Below are positions 52,336 through 61,682 of a stretch of 64,000 bases of DNA, one piece after another. Position 1 is the stretch's first letter. Each line of letters begins with the position of its first letter. Made by a program: the position numbers and the translations under genes. The DNA is from an uncultured Acidimicrobiales bacterium (GTDB lineage Bacteria > Actinomycetota > Acidimicrobiia > Acidimicrobiales > Aldehydirespiratoraceae): the NCBI GenBank assembly GCA_958296055.1, contig CATQHS010000001.1, positions 2,142,277 through 2,206,276 on the forward strand, in the 5' to 3' direction. The notes beneath the pieces are model-generated. The model had not been told where the DNA came from, ran no database searches, and saw only the letters and a program-made list of their open reading frames with translations.

Positions 52336-52398
52336 AACCCCGCCCCACCCCGCCCGAAACCGCGCTCCTGAAACCCCGCCCCACCCCGCCCGAAACCG
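52327..52398. repeat. Two 36-bp tandem repeats at the gene 3' end
   Basis: 52327-52362 and 52363-52398 are identical, with a decayed third start. The first copy contains the nucleotidyltransferase stop codon. Confidence 0.8.
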
Positions 52399-52522
52399 CG
52401 CCCTGAATCCCCGCCGGGAAACCCCCCGAAAACGGCATCTGCCGATACGACTCGACAGCGCCGCCGCCACGCGGCAGGATGGGGGCTCCGAAGAACCGTC
52501 GACAAAATCACAGGGGGAGCCC

Positions 52523-53020
52523 ATGTCGCTCGTGACCCTGACCGTGAACGGGGAGGGGCGGAGCCTCGACGTGGAGCCGCGCACGCTGCTGGTCCATGCG
52601 CTGCGCGACCACCTCGGGCTCACCGGCACCAACATCGGCTGCGATTCCAGTAGCTGCGGTGCCTGCACCGTCCTCGTCGACGGTCTTTCCGCCAAGTCCT
52701 GCACCATGCTGGCCGTCCAGGCCGACGGGGCCGAGATCACCACCATCGAGGGGGTGGCCGAACCCGACGGCACGCTGAACTCGGTCCAGCAGGCCTTCCA
52801 CGAATGCCACGCCCTCCAGTGCGGCTACTGCACGCCGGGCATGGTGATGGCGGCCATGTCCCTCATCGACGAGTACCCCGACCTCGACGAAGCCGGCGTC
52901 CGCTCCGGCCTGGAGGGCAACCTCTGCCGCTGCACCGGCTACCAGAACATCGTGGACGCCGTCCTCCAAGCCGCCGCCACCGCCGCCACCGCCAACGCCC
53001 CCGCCGGGAGCACTCCATGA
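52523..53020 (+). CDS. coxS: Molybdenum hydroxylase, [2Fe-2S] small subunit (CoxS-like)
   Basis: Electron-transfer subunit, 165 aa. The plant-type cluster motif is [16 protein letters not shown] and the second cluster motif is [15 protein letters not shown]...LCRCTGY. AGGGGGAGCCC precedes the ATG. The stop overlaps the ATG of the large subunit. First gene of a small-large-medium operon; canonical CO dehydrogenase order is M-S-L. Confidence 0.92.
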   Translation: MSLVTLTVNGEGRSLDVEPRTLLVHALRDHLGLTGTNIGCDSSSCGACTVLVDGLSAKSCTMLAVQADGAEITTIEGVAEPDGTLNSVQQAFHECHALQCGYCTPGMVMAAMSLIDEYPDLDEAGVRSGLEGNLCRCTGYQNIVDAVLQAAATAATANAPAGSTP

Positions 53021-55437
53021 CCGCCACCGCCACCGCCGAAGCCGAAGCCCCCGCCCCCACCGCCAAAGCAACCCACTTCGGTTCCCGCCGCCTGCGCCGG
53101 GAGGACCCGGCCCTGCTCACCGGCGAGGCCCGGTTCGTCGACGACCTGCACCTGCCCGGCGCCCTGTGGCTGGGCGTGGTCCGCTCCACCGAGGCCCACG
53201 CCGTCATACACGGCATCGACACCGACGCCGCCCTGCGCATAGAGGGCGTCACCGAGGTGCTAACCGGCGCCGACTTGGCCCCCCTGTGGGGCGGCGCCGC
53301 CCTGCCCTGCGCCTGGCCCGTCACCGACGACATGCACAACCCGCCCCACCTGCCCGTCGCCGTCGGCGAGGCCAAGTACGCGGGCGACGCCGTGGCCGTG
53401 GTCCTGGCCACCTCCCGCTACGCGGCCGCCGACGGCGCCGCCGCCGTGGCCGTCGACTACGAGCCCAAGCCCGCCGCCATCGACCTGGCCTCCGCCGCCG
53501 AGCCCGACAGCCCCCTGGTGCACGAGTCGCTGGGCACCAACGCCTCCTACACCTGGGAGCTCACCCCCGACCCCGACGCCGTAGAGAAAGCCTTCGCCGA
53601 GGCCGAACACGTCATAGAGGAGCGCTTCATCCAGCAGCGCCTGATCCCCGCGGCCATGGAGCCCCGGGGGGTGGCGGCCGTGCCCTCGCCGGCCGGCGGC
53701 GAGCTCACCCTCTACTCGGCCACCCAGATCCCCCACATCCTCAAGGTGATGACCGCCGTCACCCTGGGCATAGGCGAGAACAAGCTGCGGGTGGTGGCCC
53801 CGGCCGTGGGCGGCGGCTTCGGGTCCAAGCTCAACGTCTACGCCGAGGAGATCATCTGCAGCGCCCTGGCCCTCCGCAAGGGCGTGCCCGTCCGCTGGAC
53901 CGAGTCCCGCAGCGAGGCCGCCTTGGCCACCATCCAGGGCCGGGGCCAGGTGCAGGACATCGCCTTGGCCGCCGACGCCGACGGCCGGGTCAAGGCTGTG
54001 AAGGCCAGGCTCCTGGCCGACATGGGCGCCTATCTGCAGCTCGTCACCCCCGGCATCCCGCTGCTGGGGGCCTTCCTGTACCACGGCTGCTACGACATCG
54101 GGCACTACTCCTTCGTCTGCACCGGGGTGTTCACCAACAAGACCCCCACCGACGCCTACCGGGGGGCGGGCCGCCCCGAGGCCACCTACGCCATCGAGCG
54201 GGCCATGGACTCGTTGGCCGCGGCCACCGGCCTCACCCCCGAGGAGGTCAGGGCCCGCAATTTCATTTCCGCCGACGCCTTCCCTTACACCTCCTGCGCC
54301 GGGCTGATCTTCGACAGCGGCGACTACCACGCCGTGCTGGATCGGGCCATGGCCCTGGCCGACCTCGACGCCCGCCGGGCCGACCAGGCCCGCCGCCGGG
54401 CCGAGCAAAACCCCCGCCAACTCGGGATCGGCTTCTCCAGCTACGTGGAGATGTGCGGGCTGGCCCCCAGCCGGGTGCTGGCCTCGCTCAACTACGGGGC
54501 CGGGGGCTGGGAGGCGGCCACGGTGCGGGTCCTGCCCACCGCCAAGGTGCAGGTGGTCACCGGGGCCACCCCCCACGGCCAGGGCCACGAGACGGCCTGG
54601 TCGATGATCGTGGCCGACCGGCTCGGCATCGACCCCGACGACGTGGAGGTGCTGCATTCGGACACCGCGGTGAGCCCCACCGGCATGGACACCTACGGGT
54701 CTCGCTCCCTGGCCGTGGGCGGCACCGCCATTTATATGGCCACCGAGCGGGTGCTGGACAAGGCCCGGGTCATCGCCGCCCACCGCCTCGAGGCCAGCCC
54801 CGAGGATCTGGAGTACGTGGACGGGTCTTTCCGGGTGAGGGGCACCCCGGCCAGCTCGGTGGCCTTCGGCGAGATCGCCTTCGCCGCCTTCACCGCCCAT
54901 GATCTGCCCGACGGGGTGGAGCCCAACCTGGAGGCCCACGCCACCTACGACCCGCCCAACTTCACCTTCCCCAACGGCACTCACGTGGCCACCGTGGAGG
55001 TGGACACCGAGACCGGCGCGGTGGAGGTGGTGGACTACGCGGCCGTGGACGACTGCGGCCGCCAGGTGAACCCGCTGATCGTCGAGGGCCAGATTCACGG
55101 CGGCATCCTCCAGGGCGCGGCCCAGGCCCTCTACGAGGACGCCGTCTACACCGACGACGGCCAGTTGGCCACCGCCAGCCTGGTCGACTACCTGGTGCCG
55201 TCTGCGGCCGAGGCCCCCCGGTACCGGCTCGACAGCCACGTCTCGCCTAGCCCCACCAACCCGATGGGGGTGAAGGGGATCGGCGAGGCCGGCACCATCG
55301 CGGCCACCCCGGCCGTGATCAACGCCATCGTGGACGCGCTGCGCCCCTTGGGCGTGACCGATGTGGAGATGCCGGCCTCGCCTCAAACCGTGTGGCGGGC
55401 CATTGAAACGGCCCGAGGCCGAGGAGGTGCGTCATGA
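53017..55437 (+). CDS. coxL: Molybdenum hydroxylase large subunit (form II CO-dehydrogenase-like)
   Basis: Molybdopterin-cytosine-dinucleotide catalytic subunit of the xanthine oxidase family, 806 aa. [39 protein letters not shown], and [21 protein letters not shown] are present. The active-site loop is [10 protein letters not shown], which marks form II; form I (true aerobic CO oxidisers) has AYxCSFR. The substrate may be an aldehyde, purine or other aromatic rather than CO. ATG 53017 overlaps the coxS stop; the longer frame back to 52804 is a shadow. Its own stop overlaps coxM. Confidence 0.92.
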   Translation: MTATATAEAEAPAPTAKATHFGSRRLRREDPALLTGEARFVDDLHLPGALWLGVVRSTEAHAVIHGIDTDAALRIEGVTEVLTGADLAPLWGGAALPCAWPVTDDMHNPPHLPVAVGEAKYAGDAVAVVLATSRYAAADGAAAVAVDYEPKPAAIDLASAAEPDSPLVHESLGTNASYTWELTPDPDAVEKAFAEAEHVIEERFIQQRLIPAAMEPRGVAAVPSPAGGELTLYSATQIPHILKVMTAVTLGIGENKLRVVAPAVGGGFGSKLNVYAEEIICSALALRKGVPVRWTESRSEAALATIQGRGQVQDIALAADADGRVKAVKARLLADMGAYLQLVTPGIPLLGAFLYHGCYDIGHYSFVCTGVFTNKTPTDAYRGAGRPEATYAIERAMDSLAAATGLTPEEVRARNFISADAFPYTSCAGLIFDSGDYHAVLDRAMALADLDARRADQARRRAEQNPRQLGIGFSSYVEMCGLAPSRVLASLNYGAGGWEAATVRVLPTAKVQVVTGATPHGQGHETAWSMIVADRLGIDPDDVEVLHSDTAVSPTGMDTYGSRSLAVGGTAIYMATERVLDKARVIAAHRLEASPEDLEYVDGSFRVRGTPASSVAFGEIAFAAFTAHDLPDGVEPNLEAHATYDPPNFTFPNGTHVATVEVDTETGAVEVVDYAAVDDCGRQVNPLIVEGQIHGGILQGAAQALYEDAVYTDDGQLATASLVDYLVPSAAEAPRYRLDSHVSPSPTNPMGVKGIGEAGTIAATPAVINAIVDALRPLGVTDVEMPASPQTVWRAIETARGRGGAS

Positions 55438-56252
55438 TCCCTGCCGCCTTCGATTACGAGGTGGCCGATTCGGCCGCCCACGCAGTGGAGCTGCTGAGCC
55501 GCGGCGGCGACGAGGCCAAGCTCCTGGCCGGGGGCCACAGCCTCATTCCCATGATGCGCTACCGGCTGGCCACCCCTTCGGTGCTGGTGGACGTGGGTCG
55601 CCTCGACGACCTGCGCTACATCGAGCGCCGCAACGGCGCCGTGGCCGTCGGGGCTCTCACCCGCCATAGCGAGCTGGAGCACTCCGGGGTGCTGGCCGAG
55701 CACTGCCCGCTGCTGGCCGCGGTGGCCGCCGAGGTGGGCGATCCGGCCGTGCGCCACCGGGGCACGCTGGGCGGCACGCTGGCCCACGCCGACCCGGCTT
55801 CGGACCTGCCCGCGGCCGTGCTGGCCCTGGGGGGCACGCTGGTGGCCCGCGGCCCCGGCGGCGACCGGGAGATCGCCGCCGCCGACTTCTTCACCGGCTG
55901 GTTCGAATCCGCGCTGGCCCCCGACGAGATGCTGGTGGAGGTGCGGGTCCCGGCCTCGACCGGGGGCTGGAACTACCAGAAGTTCAACCGCCGGGCCCAG
56001 GACTGGGCCATCGTCGGGGTGGCCGTGGCCGACGGCGGCTCGGGCGTCGCCTTGGTGAACATGGGGTCCACGCCGATTCGGGCCGCCGCCGTGGAACAGG
56101 CCCTGGCCGACGGTGCCACCGCCGCCGACGCCGCCGCTCTGGCCGCCGAGGGCCTCGATCCGCCCGCCGACCTGAACGCCGACGCCGACTTCCGCCGCCA
56201 CTTGGCCCGGGTCCTCACCCGCCGGGCCCTGACCGCCGCCGGAGTGCCCTGA
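55434..56252 (+). CDS. coxM: Molybdenum hydroxylase FAD subunit (CoxM-like)
   Basis: FAD-binding medium subunit, 272 aa. LLAGGHSLIPMMRYRLATP and the second flavin motif GTLGGTLAHADPASDLPAAV are conserved. The overlap with coxL (ATGA) indicates tight coupling. With coxS and coxL it forms a complete three-subunit oxidase or dehydrogenase. The Mo-cofactor sulfuration and insertion genes (coxD/E/F-like) are not adjacent. Confidence 0.92.
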   Translation: MIPAAFDYEVADSAAHAVELLSRGGDEAKLLAGGHSLIPMMRYRLATPSVLVDVGRLDDLRYIERRNGAVAVGALTRHSELEHSGVLAEHCPLLAAVAAEVGDPAVRHRGTLGGTLAHADPASDLPAAVLALGGTLVARGPGGDREIAAADFFTGWFESALAPDEMLVEVRVPASTGGWNYQKFNRRAQDWAIVGVAVADGGSGVALVNMGSTPIRAAAVEQALADGATAADAAALAAEGLDPPADLNADADFRRHLARVLTRRALTAAGVP

Positions 56253-56346
56253 GCCCAACGACCCGACCCACCTGCGCCGCACCCGCATCCGCCATCCAAA
56301 GGCTGTGAGGTTGCAGACCCTAGACTGAAAGGCTACGATGGTGATC

Positions 56347-56691
56347 GTGGACGTAGCCCTCTTCGGACTGGTCGGCGCTTTGGCCGTGGCCATGATCACC
56401 CTGTCCTGGCGCGTCCCCCGAGCCATCTCCGAATCGAACGCCCAGCTCAACTACAAGATCGACACCGCCGTCGCCCAGATCAACACCAAGATCGACACCT
56501 CGAACGCCCAGCTCAACACCAAGATCGACACCGCCGTCGCCCAGCTCCACACCAAGATCGACACCACGGCCGCCCAGCTCCACACCAAGATCGACGACAC
56601 CAACGCCATGCTCGCCGACGTGCGGGAGCGAGTGGCCTATCTGGAGGGCGGCGCCGGCCCCTACCTCAGGCGGATTGATCCCCCGTCATGA
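56347..56691 (+). CDS. Membrane-anchored coiled-coil protein with five hendecads (CC3)
   Basis: Unrecognised; 114 aa. N-terminal membrane segment (VDVALFGLVGALAVAMITL), then SWRVPRAI, then five 11-residue repeats of AQLNTKIDTxx type (residues 31-85) and a short basic tail. GTG 56347 was preferred over ATG 56338. It aligns with the neighbouring CC4 N terminus (MDVALLVALS...SWRMPNAI) and lies 7 nt after TACGAT. Paralogue of CC4 and architecture-mate of CC1 and CC2. Likely forms an oligomeric rod on one face of the membrane (inference). Confidence 0.75.
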   Translation: MDVALFGLVGALAVAMITLSWRVPRAISESNAQLNYKIDTAVAQINTKIDTSNAQLNTKIDTAVAQLHTKIDTTAAQLHTKIDDTNAMLADVRERVAYLEGGAGPYLRRIDPPS

Positions 56692-56755
56692 TGCCGACGC
56701 CACTGCGAACCCTCGACGCCTCTGCCCGCGGCGCCGTGAAGCTAGGCTGGTCAGT

Positions 56756-56929
56756 ATGGACGTAGCCCTCCTCGTAGCCCTCAGCATTATGACGGCGATC
56801 GCAGTCGTGATGTCGTGGCGAATGCCCAACGCCATCCGCAAGGCGGCCAACGAAGCCCTCGAGAAAAGCAAAACCCTTCAACAAGAAGCGCTGAGCGAAG
56901 CCGTCAACAGTCCTCAACAAGAAGGCTGA
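56756..56929 (+). CDS. Small membrane protein related to CC3 (CC4)
   Basis: 57 aa. N-terminal membrane segment MDVALLVALSIMTAIAVVM, then SWRMPNAI as in CC3, then a short charged helix (EALEKSKTLQQEALSEA) without long repeats. The ATG at 56756 lies 7 nt after TAGGCT (leaderless). It may be a CC3 duplicate that lost, or never gained, the hendecad array. Function unknown. Confidence 0.7.
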   Translation: MDVALLVALSIMTAIAVVMSWRMPNAIRKAANEALEKSKTLQQEALSEAVNSPQQEG

Positions 56930-56993
56930 GCGGCCCGCCGGGCCCCGCCGGGCGGTAGTGCCCGGCGCCGAGGTCGTAGTATCCGGGGCCCGT

Positions 56994-58490
56994 ATGTCGT
57001 GGATCGGTCGCATCCCGTCCCGCCTGCGGTCGGGTTGGACCGCCGCCGTCGCCCTCGCCGCGGTCGTCCTGATCATGTGGCTGCCCGACTTGAACCTCCC
57101 CCTGGGCGACAGCGACGACGGCCGCATCCTGGCCCGCTACGGGCTCCAGGCCCGCAACTACTGGGAGCTGGGCCCCTCCGAATCTGACTTCGGAGCCCGG
57201 GTCGCCCCCTTCATAAGGTCCGACTTCGGGGTCGAACCCGGCGAAACCCCCCCCGACGCCGCCGTCACCTACGCCCACCACCCGCCCCTGCAGGTGTTCG
57301 TCACCGTCGCCTCCTTCGGCCTGCTCGGCGACAACCTCGCCGCCCTGCGGCTGGCCGGTTTCGTCATCGGGGCCGCCACCGTGGTGTTCCTGGCCGCCCT
57401 GCTGCGGGGCCGGGGGCTGGAGTGGGGCCCGATCCTGCTGGCTCTGGCCGCCATGGCCGCCACCGGCTTCTTCTATATATATGGCCGTCTCGGGGTCGGC
57501 TTCTCGCTGGTGGTGGCGGCCGTCGCCCTAACAGCCCGCCTCCACGACGCCGCCCCCCGCCCGTCCCGCAAACTGCTCGCCGCCGGCGCGGCCGTCGCCG
57601 CCTTGGCCGCCATGCAGTCGTGGATCGCCATGGGTGCCGTGGGCCTGCTGGTGCTGTGGTTGTGGACCGTGGCCGGGGCCAAGTCGGCCGCGCTGCGCTG
57701 GGTGGCGGCCGGGGCCCTGGCCGGGGCGGCCGTCGCCGCCGTATGGCTGCTCAACGCCGCCAGCCCGGCCGAGCTGAGCGATCAGGTGGCCACCCGCACC
57801 GACCCGTCGGTGGGCGGTTTCGGCGACTTCCTCTCCCGCCAGTGGCGCTTCGCCTCGGATTTCACCCCGGCCTGGTTGCGCTGGCTGGTCGCCCCGGCCC
57901 TCATCGCCGGGCTGGCCGACCGCCGGACCCGCATGGCCACCGCCGTCACCCTGGCCGTGGCCGCGGCCTGGACCTTCGGCCTTCGCCAGGGGGCCTGGGT
58001 CCACCGGCTGTGGAACTTCCCGTGGCTGGCCCCGGTGACCATCGGCCTGGCCGCCCTGGCCGACGCGGCCGGTCGCCTGATCCGGGGCCGCCTCGCTCTG
58101 GCCGCCGGGGCGGTGGCCGCCGCCGTCATCGCCGTCACCGCGTTCCAAATGGTCACCGGCCCGGTTCGCGACGACTACCTGACCGATCCGGCCGCGGCCG
58201 GGTCCGTCGTCGAAGCGGCCGGGCCCGGCCTCGCCCCGGGCCGGTTCTGGGTCGCCGGCGGGATAACTACTCCCCGGTGGGCGTCCTACTATTTGGACGT
58301 GCCGGTGTGGACGCTCACCCAGCCCCGCCTCGACGACTTGGCCCCCGCCGACATGGTGCTGGTCCGCCCCGACCGCCCGCCCGTCTTTCTCGCCGACCGG
58401 ATTCCGACCCGCCCCGTCCCCGGCGAGATCGCCGAGGGCCGCTACCGGCTGATCCCGGCCCAGGCTCTGATCGAGACGGCGTCCGGGTGA
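56994..58490 (+). CDS. GT39-like membrane glycosyltransferase (dolichyl/polyprenyl-phosphate sugar type)
   Basis: Multi-pass membrane protein, 498 aa with about nine to ten hydrophobic segments. Near the N terminus LGDSDDGRILARYG, and later TYAHHPPLQVFVTVASFGLLG, resemble the acidic first loop and the following HPP motif of ArnT/PMT-type (GT-C) enzymes. Those use polyprenyl-phosphate sugars. ATG 56994 chosen; 56958 is possible. The stop overlaps the GT2 gene by 4 nt, so both act in one pathway, probably cell-surface glycosylation near the S-layer gene. Exact donor and acceptor unknown. Confidence 0.72.
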   Translation: MSWIGRIPSRLRSGWTAAVALAAVVLIMWLPDLNLPLGDSDDGRILARYGLQARNYWELGPSESDFGARVAPFIRSDFGVEPGETPPDAAVTYAHHPPLQVFVTVASFGLLGDNLAALRLAGFVIGAATVVFLAALLRGRGLEWGPILLALAAMAATGFFYIYGRLGVGFSLVVAAVALTARLHDAAPRPSRKLLAAGAAVAALAAMQSWIAMGAVGLLVLWLWTVAGAKSAALRWVAAGALAGAAVAAVWLLNAASPAELSDQVATRTDPSVGGFGDFLSRQWRFASDFTPAWLRWLVAPALIAGLADRRTRMATAVTLAVAAAWTFGLRQGAWVHRLWNFPWLAPVTIGLAALADAAGRLIRGRLALAAGAVAAAVIAVTAFQMVTGPVRDDYLTDPAAAGSVVEAAGPGLAPGRFWVAGGITTPRWASYYLDVPVWTLTQPRLDDLAPADMVLVRPDRPPVFLADRIPTRPVPGEIAEGRYRLIPAQALIETASG

Positions 58491-61453
58491 CCAAGCCCCC
58501 AGCCGATCGGGGCGCCGCCCAGGCGACCAAGCCCCAAGCGACCAAGCCCCAAGCTGCTGAGCCGCCGCCTGCCCGGGTTCGGGGCAACGACTGGACCACC
58601 CTGGCCGTCCCACCTCCCGCTGACTGGACCCCCGAGCGCTCGGTCACCGTGGTGGTGCCTTACTACCAGGCCCCCGAGGCGCTGGCCCTCACCCTGGCCG
58701 CGCTGGAGGGCCAGACCTATCCGCGGGACCTGTTCGAGGTGGTGGTGGTGGACGACGGCTCCGACCCGCCCCTGGCCCCCGTCTGCGACAGCCCGCTGGC
58801 CGTGCGGGTGGTGCATCAGCCCGACCGCGGCTTCGGCCTGGCCCGGGCCCGCAATACCGGGGCCCGGGCCGCCGAGGGCGAGATCCTGGCTTTCCTCGAC
58901 TGCGACATGATGCCCGAGGCCGGTTGGCTGGCCGCCCACGCCCGTTGGCACCACGCCGCCTCCGACGTGTTGTCCATCGGCTTCCGGGCCCATGTGGAGG
59001 CGGTCGATCTGGACCCCGCCGCCGTGCGGTCCCGGCCCGGATCGCTGGCCGACCTGTTCGAGGGCCGCCCCGTCGAGCGGCCCGAGTGGATCGATTTCCA
59101 CATGGCCCGCACCGCCGACCTCACCGCTTGGTCTGAGGACTTGTTCCGGGTGGTGACCGGCGGCAACTTCGGCATCTCCCGGCGGTTCTACGATCTCGTC
59201 GGCGGTTTCGACGAGACTTTCACCCAGTGGGGGGCTGAGGACATCGAGTTCGGCTTCCGGGCTTTCACCCGGGGCGGGGTGCTCGTGCCGGTGCGGGACG
59301 CCTTTTGCTGGCATCAGGGCCCGGGGGCCGCGCCCAGCCCCGCCGAGCAGTCCAGCCTCGATCTCCAGCACGCCAAGATCGCCCACCTGATCGCCCACAG
59401 CGGCTTCCGCCGGGATCGGGCCGGCCGCAGCTTCGCCGTGCCCCAGTATGTGGTCAGCGTGCGACCGGGGCCTTTGGAGGCGGTTTTCCAGACGACGGAG
59501 CAGGTGCTGGCCTCCGGGATCCACGACTTGGTGGTCTGGGTGGAGGCCGCCCCCGGAGCTGACCGCCCCGGCCCCCCCGGCCCCGACGGCCTGACCGTCG
59601 ACGAGCGCGAGTGGTTGCACCGCCAGTTCGGGCCCGATCCCCGGGTGCGGTTCGGCCCGGCCGGCGGTGCCCTGGACTGCTTCCCATACGCCTCCTTCCA
59701 CGTGGCCGTTCCCGCCGGGGTCCCCGTCAAGTATTCGCTGCTCCGCCGGATGCGCTGGTCCCTGGGTTCGGCCGATCTCGCCGTGGCCCGGCTCGGCGAC
59801 GGGTCGGAGGCGAGCATCGCCCGCACCCGGGCCCTGCATCGGGCCCGCCGGTGCCGCCTGGCCGTAGCCGACGTGGGGCGCGTGAGGGAGATGTCGCCCG
59901 CCGGGCTGGGGCTGGCTTCCGGGGCCAGGTCGGTGCTGGTCCATCTCCTGACCCGTCGCTATGCCCGGTTCCTGCCCAGCGGGCTGAAGTTCTGGGCTCT
60001 GGGGTCCAAGTCCGTGAACCATCACGAGGTGCGCTGGCTGGCCAAGCTGGCCCAGCGGCTGGCCCGGATCCGCCGGCCCGAGGACCTGAGGCTGTTCCTG
60101 CTCTGGGTCGGGTTCGCCGTCAAGTGGCGGATCGTCCGCCGCCGCCGCAAGGCCCTGCCCGATTCGCTGAGCCGCCCGCCCCGTCCGCCCCGTTCGGCCG
60201 ACCCCTCCGACCCGGCCGCCTCGCCCGCCGCCCCGGTGCCACCCCGGCCCTCGGTCCCCGCCTTCGATCTCACCGCCGTCAACCCCGTCGGCTGGACCCC
60301 CGACTTCGACGAGGCCGTGGTGTCGCTGGGCCCGCCCGAGCTGCTTCCCCCCGCCGCCGCGGCCGGCGCGGCCGTGAAGCGCCGCCGCCCGGCCGACGGT
60401 CCCGCCGATCTACGCCGGGCCCGCTGCGTCGTCGATATCGCCGCCTATCACGACGGACCCATCGAACGGGCCGCCGCTCTGGCCGAGCTGGCCGCGACCG
60501 GGGTGGTCGTGTACCTGGCCGCCGCCGACCCCTCCGAGGCCCGCGCCCCCGCCCCCGGCCCCGGCCTGCGGGAGTGCCTGGGCCCGGAGTTGCACGATCT
60601 GATGGCCGGTGCCGCCGCCGAAGCGCTCTCCGCCGCTGGCCGCCGGCGCGAGCTCATCAGCATCCGCATGCGCCGGGCCGCCCTGCGCGGCCACTCGCGC
60701 CAGGCCCGCGCCCCCGCCCCCGGCCTCGTCGCCACCCGGCCGTCCTGGCCGCCCGAGGTGTCGGTGCTGCTGCCCACCCGGCGGCCGGACATGCTGGCCG
60801 GCGCCCTGGCCAACGTGGCCCGCCAGACCTACCCCCGCCTGGAGCTGGTGCTGGCCGTCCACGGCGACGGCTTCGAGCCGGGCCGGGTCTCCGAGCTGGC
60901 CGCCGGGCTCGACTGCCCGGTCCGGGTGGTGCCGGTCGCCGCCGAGGCCCCCCTGGGCCGGGTGCTCGACGAGGCCGCCGCCGCCGCCTCGGGGATGCTG
61001 CTCACCAAGTTCGACGACGACGACCTCTACGGCGCCGAGCACGTGTGGGACTTGGTGCTGGCCCGCGAGTATTCCCGGGCCGAGCTGGTGGCCAAGGGGG
61101 CCGAGTACGTCTACCTGGCCGCCTCCGACGTGACCGTCCACCGCTTCGGCGGCAAGGGCGAGCGGTTCTCCCGCCGCCCCACCATCGCCGGCGGGACCAT
61201 GATGATGGCCGCCTCCGACCTGGCCGCCGCCGGGGGCTGGCAGCCGCTGCCCGCCCGCGTAGACGAAGCCCTGATCAAAGCCGTCGACCGGACCGGGGGC
61301 CGGATCTACCGAACCCACGGCGCTGGCTACGTCCTCGTCCGCCACACCTTCGGCCACACCTGGCCCGCCGCCGACGACTACTTCCTGGCCCAAGCCGACT
61401 TGGTCCGCCCCGGCCGCTGCCCGGCCCTGGCCGATGTCGACGTCGATGCCTGA
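58487..61453 (+). CDS. Two-domain family 2 glycosyltransferase
   Basis: Two GT2-like catalytic regions in one 988-aa chain. The N-terminal one (VTVVVPYYQAPEALALTLAALEGQTYP, VVVVDDGSDPP, ILAFLDCDMMPEAGWL, GAEDIEFGFRAF) has the DxD and EDIE-type motifs. The C-terminal one (VSVLLPTRRPDMLAGALANVARQTYP, LLTKFDDDDLYG, GTMMMAASDLAAAGGW) has a DDDD metal site. A middle region of about 300 residues is unassigned. GTG 58487 overlaps the GT39 stop; the long frame to 57422 is a shadow. Likely polymerises or decorates a surface glycan. Confidence 0.85.
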   Translation: MTKPPADRGAAQATKPQATKPQAAEPPPARVRGNDWTTLAVPPPADWTPERSVTVVVPYYQAPEALALTLAALEGQTYPRDLFEVVVVDDGSDPPLAPVCDSPLAVRVVHQPDRGFGLARARNTGARAAEGEILAFLDCDMMPEAGWLAAHARWHHAASDVLSIGFRAHVEAVDLDPAAVRSRPGSLADLFEGRPVERPEWIDFHMARTADLTAWSEDLFRVVTGGNFGISRRFYDLVGGFDETFTQWGAEDIEFGFRAFTRGGVLVPVRDAFCWHQGPGAAPSPAEQSSLDLQHAKIAHLIAHSGFRRDRAGRSFAVPQYVVSVRPGPLEAVFQTTEQVLASGIHDLVVWVEAAPGADRPGPPGPDGLTVDEREWLHRQFGPDPRVRFGPAGGALDCFPYASFHVAVPAGVPVKYSLLRRMRWSLGSADLAVARLGDGSEASIARTRALHRARRCRLAVADVGRVREMSPAGLGLASGARSVLVHLLTRRYARFLPSGLKFWALGSKSVNHHEVRWLAKLAQRLARIRRPEDLRLFLLWVGFAVKWRIVRRRRKALPDSLSRPPRPPRSADPSDPAASPAAPVPPRPSVPAFDLTAVNPVGWTPDFDEAVVSLGPPELLPPAAAAGAAVKRRRPADGPADLRRARCVVDIAAYHDGPIERAAALAELAATGVVVYLAAADPSEARAPAPGPGLRECLGPELHDLMAGAAAEALSAAGRRRELISIRMRRAALRGHSRQARAPAPGLVATRPSWPPEVSVLLPTRRPDMLAGALANVARQTYPRLELVLAVHGDGFEPGRVSELAAGLDCPVRVVPVAAEAPLGRVLDEAAAAASGMLLTKFDDDDLYGAEHVWDLVLAREYSRAELVAKGAEYVYLAASDVTVHRFGGKGERFSRRPTIAGGTMMMAASDLAAAGGWQPLPARVDEALIKAVDRTGGRIYRTHGAGYVLVRHTFGHTWPAADDYFLAQADLVRPGRCPALADVDVDA

Positions 61454-61574
61454 GCCCGGCCCGCGGCGCCCTTGCCCGGTCGAAGGTTCGAGGGTAGTTG
61501 CCTTGTCACCGGCGCCTTGTTACAGTTGCCCCCGATGTGTTGGCCCCGAGTCATTGGCGGTCGGCATGTCGTTC

Positions 61575-61605
61575 GTCACACATTGACCTGAAGGTGTGGT
61601 AGCGT
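61575..61605 (+). promoter_or_regulatory. Probable promoter/operator of the S-layer gene
   Basis: GTCACAC (61575-61581) and GTGTGGTAGCGT (61594-61605) repeat, with 2-nt different spacing, the words upstream of CC2 (45010-45016, 45027-45038). TAGCGT would be the -10 box. The leader to the ATG at 61653 is about 40 nt. Confidence 0.5.
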
Positions 61606-61643
61606 TGGGTTACCATGTTCGGCCAGAGGCCAATCTAGGGAAG

Positions 61644-61682
61644 GAGGGGCACATGCCCCAGCCAGAGGGGCACCTGCCCCAG
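61644..61682. repeat. Two near-identical 18-bp palindromic repeats at the S-layer gene start
   Basis: 61644-61661 and 61665-61682 differ at one base. Each folds as GGGGC-nnnn-GCCCC. The first encloses the upstream ATG in its loop, so it may hinder that start. Confidence 0.6.

Noticed and set aside
53017..55437. True aerobic CO dehydrogenase (form I)
   Set aside because: The active-site loop is AYRGAGR, not AYxCSFR.
57422..58486. 355-codon N-terminal extension of the double-GT2 frame
   Set aside because: It overlaps the GT39-like gene completely in another frame and is Arg/Gly/Pro-rich shadow sequence; the GTG at 58487 with the 4-nt overlap is the natural start.
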